Counted from the first letter of the stretch, positions 16,340-25,643 are shown. The stretch is 64,000 bases of DNA from Maribacter sp. PR1 (GCF_028464145.1 NZ_JAQPCG010000009.1:148627-212626); one strand, 5' to 3'. A program made the numbers and translations. Notes: generated by a model from the letters alone, not told the origin.

Positions 16340-17233
16340 ATGAAAAAAATAGTAATACTAGGAGCCACTGGAACAGTGGGGAGTAAAATTTCTGAAATCC
16401 TTCTAAAGGAAGGTAATGATGTAATCGTAATGGCTAGACATAGTGATAGGTTACAAAAATTTAAAAGTATGGGCGCTGAAATAATTATTGGTGATGTAAA
16501 TGATGTAAACACGCTTACCAATGCATTCAAAAATGCAGATAGTGCTTTCCTCATTTTACCAGACAATGCAAAAGCAGAAAACACAAGAGCATACCAAAGA
16601 CAAGTCACCAGCAACTATATAGAAGCTATTGAAAAATCGGGTATCAAATATATTGTAAATATGAGCAGCCTTGGTTCTCACATGCATGAAGGTAATGGCA
16701 TTATGGGTGGTACTGGTGAGCAGGAAGTACGATTGAACCAATTAAAGGATGTAAATGTATTACACATTCGTTCGGCCTATTTCATGGAGAATTTTTTAAG
16801 AACAATTGGTTTGGTTAAATCTAAAGGAATCAACGGTACAGCTGCCGATGGAGACCATGCCATACCAATGGTTGCTACGCAAGATGTAGCCAAAGTTGCA
16901 GCGGCACGTCTTTCAAATCTTGACTTCGCAGACAAAAGCGTTCATGCAGTAATGGGACCAAAAGATTATACCTACAGAGAATTTAACAATATCATTGGTA
17001 AAGCTATTGGAAACCCTGAATTACCTTATGTACAAATTCCGGTAGACCAGGCCAAGCAAGTATTCCTAGGAAATGGTTTTTCTGAAGACTTTGTTGACAA
17101 TCTGTTGGGGATGGCGGTTGCTATCAAATCAGGCATGATGAACTATCAAAAAAGGGATGATTCAACCACTACTCCAACAACGGCAGAAGAATTTGTAAAT
17201 GAAGTTTACTTGCCTATATATAACAAGCAATAA
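16340..17233 (+). CDS. NmrA-like / SDR NAD(P)-binding protein
   Basis: A 297-residue atypical SDR starting MKKIVILGATGTVGSKI, with the NAD(P) loop GATGTVG at 8-14. IIGDVNDVNTLTNAFKNADS and IVNMSSLGSHMHEGNG follow the NmrA-like pattern, as in azoreductase- or quinone-reductase-like proteins. It is paralogous in type to the gene at 7172. I prefer ATG 16340: the upstream ATG 16310 adds a poorly conserved Lys/Asn-rich leader and would leave almost no 5' leader behind promoter copy D. It is probably co-transcribed with the SDR gene 88 bp downstream. Confidence 0.82.
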   Translation: MKKIVILGATGTVGSKISEILLKEGNDVIVMARHSDRLQKFKSMGAEIIIGDVNDVNTLTNAFKNADSAFLILPDNAKAENTRAYQRQVTSNYIEAIEKSGIKYIVNMSSLGSHMHEGNGIMGGTGEQEVRLNQLKDVNVLHIRSAYFMENFLRTIGLVKSKGINGTAADGDHAIPMVATQDVAKVAAARLSNLDFADKSVHAVMGPKDYTYREFNNIIGKAIGNPELPYVQIPVDQAKQVFLGNGFSEDFVDNLLGMAVAIKSGMMNYQKRDDSTTTPTTAEEFVNEVYLPIYNKQ

Positions 17234-17321
17234 AAATCAAAAGGTATTAAGTCTTTCATGAACGATAAATGTTCACCATTAACTGAACAGCTTTTACCAC
17301 AACACTCTAAACATAAGAAAA

Positions 17322-18062
17322 ATGAAATCAGCATTAATAACAGGAGCCAATAAAGGCATTGGACTAGAAACTGCAAAACAGCTATTACAAAAAGGATTTT
17401 ATGTGTATCTCGGAAGCCGCAACAGACAAAACGGATTGGAAGCCGTAGAAATATTAAAATCAGAAGGACTTACCGATGTAGAGGCAGTACAATTGGATGT
17501 AACGGATGAACATTCGGTAAAGGCTGCCCGTGATAAAATCGGAAAGAGAACCGATGTTTTGGATGTTCTCATCAACAATGCAGGAATCAATGGAGGTCAA
17601 CCACCCTACTCTGCACTTGAAGCAAGTCCAGATCAACTTGGGGCAGCGTTCGAGACCAATGTCATTGGCGTAGCGAGAGTTACAAAAGCATTTATTGACC
17701 TCTTACGGAAATCACCAGTACCAAGAATCGTAAATGTAAGTACCAGCGTAGGTTCGCTATCACTACAGAGCAATCCCGATTGGCCAGCTTATAACTATGC
17801 CAAATATGCAGTGTACGCTTCTTCAAAAGCTGCGCTGAATATGTACACCATTCATTTAGCGTACGAATTACAGGGCACTTCTTTTAAGGTAAACTCGGTT
17901 TGTCCGGGCTATACAAAGACTGATTTTACCAGCAATAATGGAGGTGACGTGGAAACTGCCGCCAGCCGTATAATAAATTACGCGCTAATAGACCAAAATG
18001 GGCCTACAGGTAAATTTTTCAGTGAAGAGACCAATCCTGAGACAGGCGAAATCCCTTGGTAA
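17322..18062 (+). CDS. SDR family oxidoreductase (carbonyl reductase-like)
   Basis: A 246-residue classical SDR starting MKSALITGANKGIGLETA, with TGANKGIG at 7-14. DVLINNAGING is near residues 85-95, a Ser in NVSTSVGSL, and YASSKAALNM is the Tyr-Lys pair. The insert NPDWPAYNYAKYAVYA before the active Tyr is typical of the carbonyl-reductase-like SDRs that reduce quinones, aldehydes or ketones. It lies between NmrA-like and OYE genes, so a shared role in detoxifying reactive carbonyls is plausible. Confidence 0.87.
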   Translation: MKSALITGANKGIGLETAKQLLQKGFYVYLGSRNRQNGLEAVEILKSEGLTDVEAVQLDVTDEHSVKAARDKIGKRTDVLDVLINNAGINGGQPPYSALEASPDQLGAAFETNVIGVARVTKAFIDLLRKSPVPRIVNVSTSVGSLSLQSNPDWPAYNYAKYAVYASSKAALNMYTIHLAYELQGTSFKVNSVCPGYTKTDFTSNNGGDVETAASRIINYALIDQNGPTGKFFSEETNPETGEIPW

Positions 18063-18106
18063 CAATTAACATACTAAAAAATGCGATTAAATTCCCTTCA
18101 TTTCAA

Positions 18107-18152
18107 AACAGTGATTTGATACAAGTTTCTCCTCTTTAATAGGGGCAACTTG
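18107..18152 (+). promoter_or_regulatory. repeated promoter module, copy E
   Basis: The box at 18107-18128 is identical to copies B and D over 22 bp. After 16 bp comes GCAACTTG (18145-18152, one T shorter than in the other copies). It precedes the Old Yellow Enzyme gene by 35 bp. Confidence 0.68.
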
Positions 18153-18187
18153 CTTACTTAATAATCTAAAAATAAAATACAAGTATC

Positions 18188-19270
18188 ATGAAATTATTAG
18201 AAAAAATACAGTTAGGAAATCTAACATTAAAGAACAGAATGGCTATGTCCGCCATGACCAGAAGCCGTGCAGATATAAACGGTGTAGTAGGTGATATTAC
18301 AGTTCAATACTATACGCAAAGAGTTAGCGCAGGTTTGATATTTACGGAAGCCATCAGAATAAGTGAAGAAGCGACCGGTAGCCCATTAACGCCCGGCATT
18401 TACACAAACGAGCAGATCGAGGCGTGGAAAAAAGTTACTAAATCTGTACACGAAAACGGGGGTATCATCATTGCCCAACTTTGGCATACAGGTCGTGCTG
18501 GGCATTCCATTGATAGAAATGGCAAACTTCCTCTTGCTCCATCAGCAATTCCTATTAAAGGAATGCAACACTTTACCTCACAGGGCATGAAAGAATACGA
18601 AACACCTCAAGAAATTACTTTAGAGGAAATCAAACAAACCATTAGTGATTATGGGCAGGCCGCTAAAAATGCAATAGCAGCAGGCTTTGATGGGGTAGAA
18701 CTTCACGCCGCAAATGGGTATTTACCTAACCAATTTTTAGCAGAAAGTGCCAATCAAAGAACCGATGAATACGGCGGTAGCATTCCAAATAAAGCTCGTT
18801 TTGTATTAGAAGTAATGCAAGAATTGATCGATGCCGTTGGAGGTGACAAAGTAGGGATCAAAATTTCGGTATACCACCCATACGGAGATATGTTTTATGA
18901 CGACCCGGTTGGAACATACAACTATCTAATTGACGAACTCAATACATTGGATATCGCTTTTGTCGAACTAATGAAAAAAAACCCATTCTTTCCACCACCT
19001 GCTCAATATCCAACAGACGATGAAGTAGAACTATATGGAAAAAGAATAAAGCAAACTTTAATCGCTAATACTGGCTACGACAAAGCATCTGCAGAAGCAG
19101 AGTTAGAAAAAGGTATTGCAAACATCATTTCTTTTGGAACTTTATTTTTGGCAAATCCAGATTTACCAAAACGATTCGAACTGGATGCCGAATTAAATGA
19201 ACCAGACAGAGCCACTATGTTTGGCGGCGGCGAACAGGGTTATATTGACTATCCATTTTTAGAAGAATAA
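18188..19270 (+). CDS. Old Yellow Enzyme family alkene reductase
   Basis: A 360-residue FMN-dependent TIM-barrel oxidoreductase of the NemA type. KNRMAMSAMTRSRAD holds the flavin-contacting Thr, AQLWHTGRAGH lies in the active site, and HAANGYLPNQFLAES gives the substrate-binding His/Asn pair and the catalytic Tyr of OYEs. NQRTDEYGGSIPNKARF is the family signature. It would reduce electrophilic alkenes such as maleimides, enones and nitro compounds with NADPH. It is driven by promoter copy E and followed after 20 bp by a secreted esterase gene. Confidence 0.92.
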   Translation: MKLLEKIQLGNLTLKNRMAMSAMTRSRADINGVVGDITVQYYTQRVSAGLIFTEAIRISEEATGSPLTPGIYTNEQIEAWKKVTKSVHENGGIIIAQLWHTGRAGHSIDRNGKLPLAPSAIPIKGMQHFTSQGMKEYETPQEITLEEIKQTISDYGQAAKNAIAAGFDGVELHAANGYLPNQFLAESANQRTDEYGGSIPNKARFVLEVMQELIDAVGGDKVGIKISVYHPYGDMFYDDPVGTYNYLIDELNTLDIAFVELMKKNPFFPPPAQYPTDDEVELYGKRIKQTLIANTGYDKASAEAELEKGIANIISFGTLFLANPDLPKRFELDAELNEPDRATMFGGGEQGYIDYPFLEE

Positions 19271-19290
19271 AAAAAAGTAAAAACAATAAG

Positions 19291-20193
19291 ATGAAAAATA
19301 TATTCAAATTCGTACTGATGTTGGCGGTGTTCCAACTCATTGGCACAAATACAAAGGCACAATCTGTTCCAGACAGTACCATGCAGCAGATTAAGGATTT
19401 CAGGGCATTTTATGAAACCCTGGGAAAGGTATATCCACCTGACAGTACGGTCACTGTAAACGAAACGACCATTTCAGGAGTAAAGAGTTATTGGTTCAAT
19501 CAAGACTTGCTAAATCAAGGGGAAATCATTGTTTATCTGCATGGGGGCGTTTATACCTATGGTAATTTTAATACCTATCGTGCCATGCTGACCCATTTGG
19601 CCAAGTCATTCGATTCGTCTATTCTATACATTGAATATTCGTTATCCCCGGAACATCCATATCCTACGGCCAACAACGAAATATTTAAAGTGTATAAGGC
19701 GCTGCAAAAAAAGTACAAGAACCATAAAATAACGGTGATGGGAGACAGTGCTGGCGGTGGCTTGGCAGTAGCATTAATAAAGGATGCACAAAAGGCCAAT
19801 CTGTCAATGCCTGCGTCTTTGGCGCTGATCTCTCCCTGGATAGATTTAAAATGTGCTAATGATTCCTATGAGACCAAACAAGAATTGGACCCAATTCTAA
19901 ATAAAGGCTTTTTATACAGCCATGCATTGATGTATTCTTCCAACAATATAAAATCGGCAGACCCCAGTGAATTAAAATTCAAAAAATTTCCTCCTGTTTT
20001 CTTATTGGTTGGTACCGACGAAGTATTGAATGATGATGCCAGAAATTTTTATGCCTACATTGATCCCATTCAAGAGAAATCAGAATTTAAGGAGTATGAT
20101 GGGCAAAAACATGTCTGGCTATTTTCCCATATTGATTCCAAAGAATCAGTGGAAGCAATAAAAGACATTAAGCAGTTTATATTTTCAAATTAA
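19291..20193 (+). CDS. secreted alpha/beta hydrolase, HSL-type esterase
   Basis: A 300-residue hydrolase with a cleavable signal peptide (MKNIFKFVLMLAVFQLIGTN, ending KAQ-S). YLHGGVYTYGNF is the HGG oxyanion motif and MGDSAGGGLAVAL holds the nucleophile Ser. Asp in VGTDEVLND and His in YDGQKHVWLF complete the triad. These are features of the hormone-sensitive-lipase (type IV) esterases. It acts outside the cytoplasm on a small ester. It lies 20 bp after the OYE gene and before a strong hairpin, so it closes that transcript. Confidence 0.86.
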   Translation: MKNIFKFVLMLAVFQLIGTNTKAQSVPDSTMQQIKDFRAFYETLGKVYPPDSTVTVNETTISGVKSYWFNQDLLNQGEIIVYLHGGVYTYGNFNTYRAMLTHLAKSFDSSILYIEYSLSPEHPYPTANNEIFKVYKALQKKYKNHKITVMGDSAGGGLAVALIKDAQKANLSMPASLALISPWIDLKCANDSYETKQELDPILNKGFLYSHALMYSSNNIKSADPSELKFKKFPPVFLLVGTDEVLNDDARNFYAYIDPIQEKSEFKEYDGQKHVWLFSHIDSKESVEAIKDIKQFIFSN

Positions 20194-20213
20194 AATTTGG
20201 CCAAGAACATTAT

Positions 20214-20264
20214 AGCGACTCAGGATTTCCAGCACTATTCTGGTAAAATTCCGAGTCGCTCTTT
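20214..20264 (+). terminator. terminator-like stem-loop
   Basis: Perfect stem AGCGACTC (20214-20221) / GAGTCGCT (20253-20260), containing an inner CCAG/CTGG hairpin and followed by CTTT. It lies just after the esterase gene. Confidence 0.6.
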
Positions 20265-20458
20265 ATTAACATACTTACGGTAATACATCAGTGACAAGTG
20301 AAATTCAACATATGCTTGTGAAATAAATAAGCTTGATAATGTTAACGTGGAAAACCTGAGTCAATTTTAAAATGTTGAGAAAGGTTTGACTTCAAAAAAA
20401 CCTTAGATTTAAACAGAACAACCTTAGAGTTGGTCAATATTCCGGATAGACGTCTACC

Positions 20459-20466
20459 TACCTTTG
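20459..20466 (+). promoter_or_regulatory. Bacteroidota -7 box upstream of SDR gene
   Basis: TACCTTTG fits TAnnTTTG exactly and lies 25 bp before the start codon at 20492. No well-placed -33 element is clear. Confidence 0.45.
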
Positions 20467-20491
20467 TCTTATAATTTACAAAACAAGCATT

Positions 20492-21250
20492 ATGACTAAA
20501 ATTGCAATAATTACAGGAGGCAGTAGAGGTATTGGAAGAGATACTGCACTACAATTAGCTCGAAAAGGATTGGACATTATCATCACCTATAAATCCAGCG
20601 AGGAAGAAGCATCAGAAGTTGTTTCTGTAATTAGTGAAATAGGCTCAAAAGCACGAGCTTTTCAATTAGACCTAGGTAAACCTATCGGTACATTTGATGT
20701 ATTTATTAGTAACGTTTCTGAATATTTAAAAAAGACTTATGGAGAAGCTAAATTCGATTATCTTATCAATAATGGAGGTATCGGAGGACATACTTCAGTA
20801 GCTGAAGCAAGCGAAGAAGAATTTGATTTAATGGTTAACGTACACTTTAAAGGTGTTTATTTCTTGACCCAAAAGCTTTTACCTTTCATTAATAATAAAG
20901 GAGGAATCGTAAATATCTCCAGTGGTTTAACCCGTAGGACTTTCCCTAATACAAGTACTTATGCCACGGTAAAAGGAGCTGTAGAAGTGTTTACCAGAGT
21001 ATTGGCGGCTGAACTGAATGAAAAGAAAATCCGTGTAAACACAGTTGCGCCAGGGGCCATTCAAACCGATTTCAATGGAGGGGTTACACGAGATGACCCA
21101 AAAATGAATCAGGCAGTTTCAAGTATTACAGCCTTAGGACGTCCTGGATTACCGGAAGACGTTGGAGGTGTAATTGCATTTTTATGTACGGATAATGCCT
21201 ATTGGATTAACGGACAACGTTTAGAAGTTTCCGGTGGAATGGCATTGTAA
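20492..21250 (+). CDS. SDR family oxidoreductase (FabG-like)
   Basis: A 252-residue classical SDR beginning MTKIAIITGGSRGIGRDTAL, with TGGSRGIG at 8-15. FDYLINNGGIGG, NISSGLTRRTFPNTSTYATVKGAVE (catalytic Ser, Tyr and Lys) and the C-terminal PGLPEDVGGVIAFLCTDNA, INGQRLEVSGGMAL match FabG-like 3-ketoacyl reductase relatives. In this context a role outside fatty-acid synthesis is more likely. It is followed after 30 bp by an AraC gene and probably co-transcribed with it. Confidence 0.88.
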   Translation: MTKIAIITGGSRGIGRDTALQLARKGLDIIITYKSSEEEASEVVSVISEIGSKARAFQLDLGKPIGTFDVFISNVSEYLKKTYGEAKFDYLINNGGIGGHTSVAEASEEEFDLMVNVHFKGVYFLTQKLLPFINNKGGIVNISSGLTRRTFPNTSTYATVKGAVEVFTRVLAAELNEKKIRVNTVAPGAIQTDFNGGVTRDDPKMNQAVSSITALGRPGLPEDVGGVIAFLCTDNAYWINGQRLEVSGGMAL

Positions 21251-21280
21251 CTGTAAACTATTGTAAACAAGTGATAAGTT

Positions 21281-22198
21281 ATGGGCGATCAAACTATAAA
21301 AACAATTAGTCAATATCATAAAATGAGAGGGCTTTCAAAGCCCAAACATCCGTTAGTGAGCTTGATTGACTATAGCGAAATTGCCCATGAATCTACGGTA
21401 ACAGAAATAAATACAGTTCCGGAATTTTATGCTATAGGGTTTAAGAAAAATATTCCTGGAAAATTCAGGTATGGTCAATCTAATTTCGACTTTGATGAGG
21501 GAGTTATGTCGTTCTTTTCCCCAAATCAGGTCATATATTACGAAACTCTTAGAGAAAAGCACGAATTACAATCATCGGGATGGCTATTATTTATCCATCC
21601 CGATTTTCTTTGGAACACGAATTTGGCAACGGAGATTCGGAATTATGATTTTTTCGGATATGCCATTAATGAAGGGTTATTTTTATCGGTTGACGAAGAA
21701 GAAATTATGTCACAGGTTTTTGAAAATATAGCTAAGGAATATCGTTCCAAAATTGATGAAATGAGCAAAAGTATCATTCTGGCACAAGTAGAATTACTGT
21801 TGAAATATGCCAAACGCTTTTACAAAAGGCAATTTATTACCAGGGATAAAACAAATAATAGTATTCTGACAAAAACAGAAAAATTACTATCAGACTATTT
21901 CAGTAAAGGACTCTCTTTGAAAAATGGGTTACCCAGTGTAGAATATATCGCAAATGAGTTACATCTTTCTCCCAATTATTTAAGCAACTTGCTAAAACAA
22001 ACTACTGGAAAGAGTACCCAAGTGCACATTCACGAAAAGCTTATCGAAAAAGCCAAAGAAAAACTTTCTGGTTCTTTCTTAACGGTAAATGAAATTGCAT
22101 ATGAGTTGGGATTTGAAAGACCTGAATCCTTTAGCAGACTTTTCAAAGATAAAACAAGTATCTCTCCTCGAGAATTTAGAAAGAAGTTTCAAAATTAA
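21281..22198 (+). CDS. AraC family transcriptional regulator
   Basis: A 305-residue protein. The N-terminal sensor resembles AraC_binding_2/cupin regulators (VMSFFSPNQVIYYE), and the C-terminal DNA-binding half has EYIANELHLSPNYLSNLLKQ and LTVNEIAYELGFERPESFSR, ending FKDKTSISPREFRKKF. It is the second gene of a pair with the SDR at 20492 and likely regulates that promoter. The Crp/Fnr-like gene follows 65 bp downstream. Confidence 0.87.
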   Translation: MGDQTIKTISQYHKMRGLSKPKHPLVSLIDYSEIAHESTVTEINTVPEFYAIGFKKNIPGKFRYGQSNFDFDEGVMSFFSPNQVIYYETLREKHELQSSGWLLFIHPDFLWNTNLATEIRNYDFFGYAINEGLFLSVDEEEIMSQVFENIAKEYRSKIDEMSKSIILAQVELLLKYAKRFYKRQFITRDKTNNSILTKTEKLLSDYFSKGLSLKNGLPSVEYIANELHLSPNYLSNLLKQTTGKSTQVHIHEKLIEKAKEKLSGSFLTVNEIAYELGFERPESFSRLFKDKTSISPREFRKKFQN

Positions 22199-22263
22199 AT
22201 TATTTTCTTACAAAGATTGGCTACTATAGTATAAAAGCCCATTTTGTGGTAAAAAAATAATCT

Positions 22264-22845
22264 ATGAATATGGAAAATTTAAAACAATATTTTATTGACG
22301 AAATTGGTTTGACTGAAAAGCATTTCAATCGGTTGAAATCTTTGGTGGTACAGAAGAAGTTAATCAAAAATGAAAACTTAATAACACCGGGAAAGATTTG
22401 CGATTTTATCGCTTTTGTGAAAACCGGAATTTTAAGATATTATATAGATGATGATGGGTCTGAAATCAATATTGATTTTCACGTTGAGGGAAGTTTTGCC
22501 AGTGCATATTCCAGTTTTTTGACACAAAAACCGGCAATTGGATATTTGCAAGCCTTGGAAAATTCAGAATTATATATAATTCCCAAAAGCACATATGAAA
22601 AGCTTTTAGAGGAATCATCGGATTGGTATAAACTCGCAAAAGGTATCAGTGATGATTATTTCTTGAGAAAATGCAAAAGACAAACTTCCCTATTAATGCA
22701 TCCTGCTAAAGACCGATTTGATTTATTAAAGGAAACCTATCCAAAAATCGAACAGCTAGTTTCCCAATATCACATTGCATCCTACTTGGGAATAAAACCC
22801 GAATCGTTGAGCCGGATTAAATCCTTAACGTACATCAAGAAATAA
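22264..22845 (+). CDS. Crp/Fnr family transcriptional regulator
   Basis: A 193-residue regulator with an N-terminal cyclic-nucleotide-binding-like beta roll (NLITPGKICDFIAFVKTGIL, then INIDFHVEGSFASAYSSFLT) and a short C-terminal helix-turn-helix (IASYLGIKPESLSRIKSL). No Fe-S cysteine motif is seen. Bacteroidota have many such Crp-like proteins of unknown ligand that sit next to hydrolases or transporters. It lies 42 bp before a secreted alpha/beta hydrolase and may control it. A second in-frame ATG at 22270 is an equally possible start. Confidence 0.83.
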   Translation: MNMENLKQYFIDEIGLTEKHFNRLKSLVVQKKLIKNENLITPGKICDFIAFVKTGILRYYIDDDGSEINIDFHVEGSFASAYSSFLTQKPAIGYLQALENSELYIIPKSTYEKLLEESSDWYKLAKGISDDYFLRKCKRQTSLLMHPAKDRFDLLKETYPKIEQLVSQYHIASYLGIKPESLSRIKSLTYIKK

Positions 22846-22887
22846 AAGTTTAAACATATATACTTTCGAGTCCTAAAAATTAGAATT

Positions 22888-23793
22888 ATGGGACTTAAAG
22901 AATTTATTATTCTGGTAGCGATTATATCATCAGTGACAAGTTATGGCCAATCAAGAATGCCTGATAAGAAATATGTAGAAATCAATAGTCAAAAAATATG
23001 CTATTATGATCAAGGAAAGGGAGAAGTTATCGTATTGCTACATGGATGGCCTCAGACTTCCTATACGTGGAGGAAGGTAATTCCAATCCTTTCAAAGAAA
23101 TATCGGATTATCGCAATTGACTTACCCGGAACAGGCTTTAGTGCCCCCACCTCAAAATATGATACAAAAAGTATTGCAACTATTATAGATAAAGTCGGAT
23201 TGAGCCTCGACATATATTCGTTTCATCTGGTAGGTCATGATGTTGGAGCATGGGTTGCAGCAACTTATGGACTACTCTACGAAAACAAATTGAAGACATT
23301 GACCCTCATTGAGGCCGGTATTCCGGGATTAGTCGATTCTTCCTTATTTGTTCCTAAAAATGCTGATAAAATTTGGCAATTTTATTTTAATCAAATTAAT
23401 GACCTTCCAGAAGAATTGATTTCAGGAAATGAGAAAACATACTTATCATGGTTCTTTGATAAGAAATCATTTGTGAAATCTGCCATATCAAAAAAAGATT
23501 TGAATATTTATTACAAGGCTAATAAGGGTAAAGAAAAATTAAAAAATGGCTTTAATTATTATAGAGCTTTTAATACAAGTAGTGCTGAGAACATAGCATT
23601 TAAAAAAAATATTTCTATCCCCGTTTTGGCTATTGGCGGAGATCACGCTGTAGGTTATGGAGTTGGAAAGTCGGTTGAAGAAATTTCAAGTAATTTGAAT
23701 TCTATATCTATATCTGATTGTGGTCATTATATTCCCGAAGAAAAACCGGAAGAGCTTTGTGAGCTGATTTTAAATTTGATAAATACTAAATAG
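22888..23793 (+). CDS. exported alpha/beta hydrolase, epoxide hydrolase type
   Basis: A 301-residue protein with an N-terminal signal segment (MGLKEFIILVAIISSVTSYG). LLHGWPQTSYTWRKV is the HGxP oxyanion motif, LVGHDVGAWVAATYG carries an Asp nucleophile, and the final DCGHYIPEEKPEEL holds the catalytic His. This is the same mechanistic class as the intracellular hydrolase at 219-1094, but exported. The natural epoxide or halide substrate is unknown. It likely forms a unit with the Crp-like gene upstream. Confidence 0.84.
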   Translation: MGLKEFIILVAIISSVTSYGQSRMPDKKYVEINSQKICYYDQGKGEVIVLLHGWPQTSYTWRKVIPILSKKYRIIAIDLPGTGFSAPTSKYDTKSIATIIDKVGLSLDIYSFHLVGHDVGAWVAATYGLLYENKLKTLTLIEAGIPGLVDSSLFVPKNADKIWQFYFNQINDLPEELISGNEKTYLSWFFDKKSFVKSAISKKDLNIYYKANKGKEKLKNGFNYYRAFNTSSAENIAFKKNISIPVLAIGGDHAVGYGVGKSVEEISSNLNSISISDCGHYIPEEKPEELCELILNLINTK

Positions 23794-23949
23794 CCAGTAA
23801 GATTTTCCCTATATTTTAAATACTATACTTCAGAAACTTCATTTCATTCTAATTTGCATAGTGTCAGAAAGAACTGTTATAGGGCAATCAACTATCTAAC
23901 TCCGTCAAAATGAAAACAATTTAATGTAGTGCGCATATTCAAACCGGAA

Positions 23950-24387
23950 TTATCCCAGTTCTATTTTTTCCTGCCAATCAAAATTTCCTATTCTTTTTGA
24001 GATTAGCCAGCAGTTATTCTCTCGCACGTATGTATCTTGGTAAACAGCCCCAATGTTAGTCCTTATTTTTTTGCCGTTCTCCGTACCGATTAAAGTAATC
24101 ATACAATATGAAGTTCCTGAAGCACCGTCGCCGTCGATAGTAACTATCTGTTGACCATTTAAGTGGTAGACTGTGTCAATTTTTTTAAGAAACTCGCTAA
24201 ACGCTTTGGACATTTCATTTCTACCCTTCAGTTTCAAAATTGTTGTTCCCTCAGCAAAAGTTTCTGATATTCCATCCTCAGTAAATAATTGTACTTGGTT
24301 ATGAAAATCTTTTTTATCCGCCAAGATAGAAACGTCATCGATAAGTTTTCTTAGAGCGATTCTATCCTCTAATTCTTTATAGTTCAT
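23950..24387 (-). CDS. SnoaL-like (NTF2 fold) protein
   Basis: A 145-residue NTF2-fold protein: the N-terminal helix LEDRIALRKLIDDVSILADKK, FTEDGISETFAEG, then curved strands (TVYHLNGQQIVTIDGDGASG, RTNIGAVYQDTYVRENNCWL). It fits the SnoaL_4 group often annotated as nuclear transport factor 2 family and found with dehydrogenases. It is a different subfamily from the copies at 1-117 and 9977-10342. No function can be assigned. It is monocistronic on the minus strand. Confidence 0.75.
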   Translation of the reverse strand: MNYKELEDRIALRKLIDDVSILADKKDFHNQVQLFTEDGISETFAEGTTILKLKGRNEMSKAFSEFLKKIDTVYHLNGQQIVTIDGDGASGTSYCMITLIGTENGKKIRTNIGAVYQDTYVRENNCWLISKRIGNFDWQEKIELG

Positions 24388-24451
24388 TATATTTTGTTTT
24401 ATATAAAAAGGCTAATAGCGATAATCGCAATGTATAATAGCCTATTAAATT

Positions 24452-24490
24452 GTTAAATAAAGGCTGTCCCAAAATGGAAACAGCCTTGTA
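24452..24490 (-). terminator. terminator of the MDR gene
   Basis: On the minus strand, the stem AAGGCTGT/ACAGCCTT (24460-24467 with 24480-24487) is followed by TTATTT, 10 bp beyond the stop codon of the MDR gene. Confidence 0.65.
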
Positions 24491-24499
24491 ATAAAATAA

Positions 24500-25552
24500 T
24501 TAAACAACAGCAAGTACAATCTTACCCTGAGAGTGACCTCGTGCTGCTCTTTCATGTGCCTTTTGAGCATCCTCAAAGTTAAATTCACTGTCAATGGCCA
24601 CACGTATTGTTCCATCATTAAGCAAGCTAGCAATTTCCGCAAGCTGGGCTCCATTGGAGCGTACTTGTGTTGAGGAGACTGTGACGCCAAGTTTCTCTGC
24701 TTCTTCGCTACCAGAGAATCCCAATGGAAAAATTGGAAACAAAGCACCACCAGGTTTAAGAGTACGCAAGAAACGACCTGTTTTCGGACCACCAACCGAA
24801 TCTATAACAAGGTCGACATCATGAACTACCTTATGTGCATCAGTCTTGGTATAATCAATAAATTCGTCAGCACCAAGATCACGCAAAAATGCTTCCTGCT
24901 TTCCGGAAGCTACGGCTATTACTTTTGCTCCTTTCCATTTTGCCAATTGCACCGCAAAGTGCCCAACACCACCTGCTGCTCCATTTACTAGGACGGTTTT
25001 GCCTTCAAGTGGCACTGGTTCATGCATGTTGGGCTGAAGTGGATTCTGCTCGTTATGCCCTAATTCTATCATAAACTGCCATGCGGTAAGAAGCGACATT
25101 GGAGCTGCTGCTGCATGTGCATGATCAATTCCTGCTGGTTTAATAGCGAGTTCTGAAGCAGAAACGTTTACGTACTCGGCATAAGCCTTACTGTCTCCGG
25201 CAAGACCACTGGGAAAGCGAACCATAGCATACACTTCATCTCCGATAGAGAAGTTTTTAACATCGTCAGCAACTGCTTCTATAACGCCCGAAATATCTGT
25301 TCCCAAAAGTATTGGAAACTGCACTTTTGGTTGCCATTCCGGAGGCAACATTTTATATCCCTCACGCAGGTACCAGTCGGGGGGATTAAGACCAATTGCA
25401 TGTGTCCGAACGAGAACTTCACCTTGTTTCAATTGGGGAATTGGGGCGTCTTCATAACGCAGTACTTCAGGCCTACCAAACTCGTGTTGCTGAATGACTT
25501 TCATTATTGGTGTGTTTTCAAAATTATCTGTTTTATTTTCAATTTGTTTCAT
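24500..25552 (-). CDS. MDR NADP-dependent oxidoreductase (quinone reductase-like)
   Basis: A 350-residue medium-chain reductase. The GroES-like domain (QQHEFGRPEVLRYEDAPIPQ, GLNPPDWYLREGYK, GTDISGVIEAVADDVK) is followed by the Rossmann motif VNGAAGGVGHFAVQLAKW. It has no zinc ligands, so zeta-crystallin/quinone-oxidoreductase type. The ATG at 25552 gives a 16-residue extension; ATG 25504 (MKVIQQHEF) is the more usual start for the family. On the minus strand a promoter with -33 TTG (25603-25601) and -7 TAGTTTTG (25580-25573) fits either. It is divergent from an HxlR regulator that probably controls it. Confidence 0.86.
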   Translation of the reverse strand: MKQIENKTDNFENTPIMKVIQQHEFGRPEVLRYEDAPIPQLKQGEVLVRTHAIGLNPPDWYLREGYKMLPPEWQPKVQFPILLGTDISGVIEAVADDVKNFSIGDEVYAMVRFPSGLAGDSKAYAEYVNVSASELAIKPAGIDHAHAAAAPMSLLTAWQFMIELGHNEQNPLQPNMHEPVPLEGKTVLVNGAAGGVGHFAVQLAKWKGAKVIAVASGKQEAFLRDLGADEFIDYTKTDAHKVVHDVDLVIDSVGGPKTGRFLRTLKPGGALFPIFPLGFSGSEEAEKLGVTVSSTQVRSNGAQLAEIASLLNDGTIRVAIDSEFNFEDAQKAHERAARGHSQGKIVLAVV

Positions 25553-25602
25553 TTTTATTGTTTTTCATGAGCCAAAACTAGATTATATATATCTTTGCGA
25601 CA

Positions 25603-25643
25603 AGTATGTACTTTTTTGTATCCTACTTACTAAAAAGTATGTA
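25603..25643. promoter_or_regulatory. HxlR operator between divergent genes
   Basis: The direct repeat AGTATGTA (25603-25610 and 25636-25643) brackets inverted TACTTTTT/AAAAAGTA arms (25609-25616, 25632-25639). It overlaps the minus-strand -33 element of the MDR gene, as expected for repression. A plus-strand -7-like TATCTTTG lies at 25590-25597. Confidence 0.55.
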
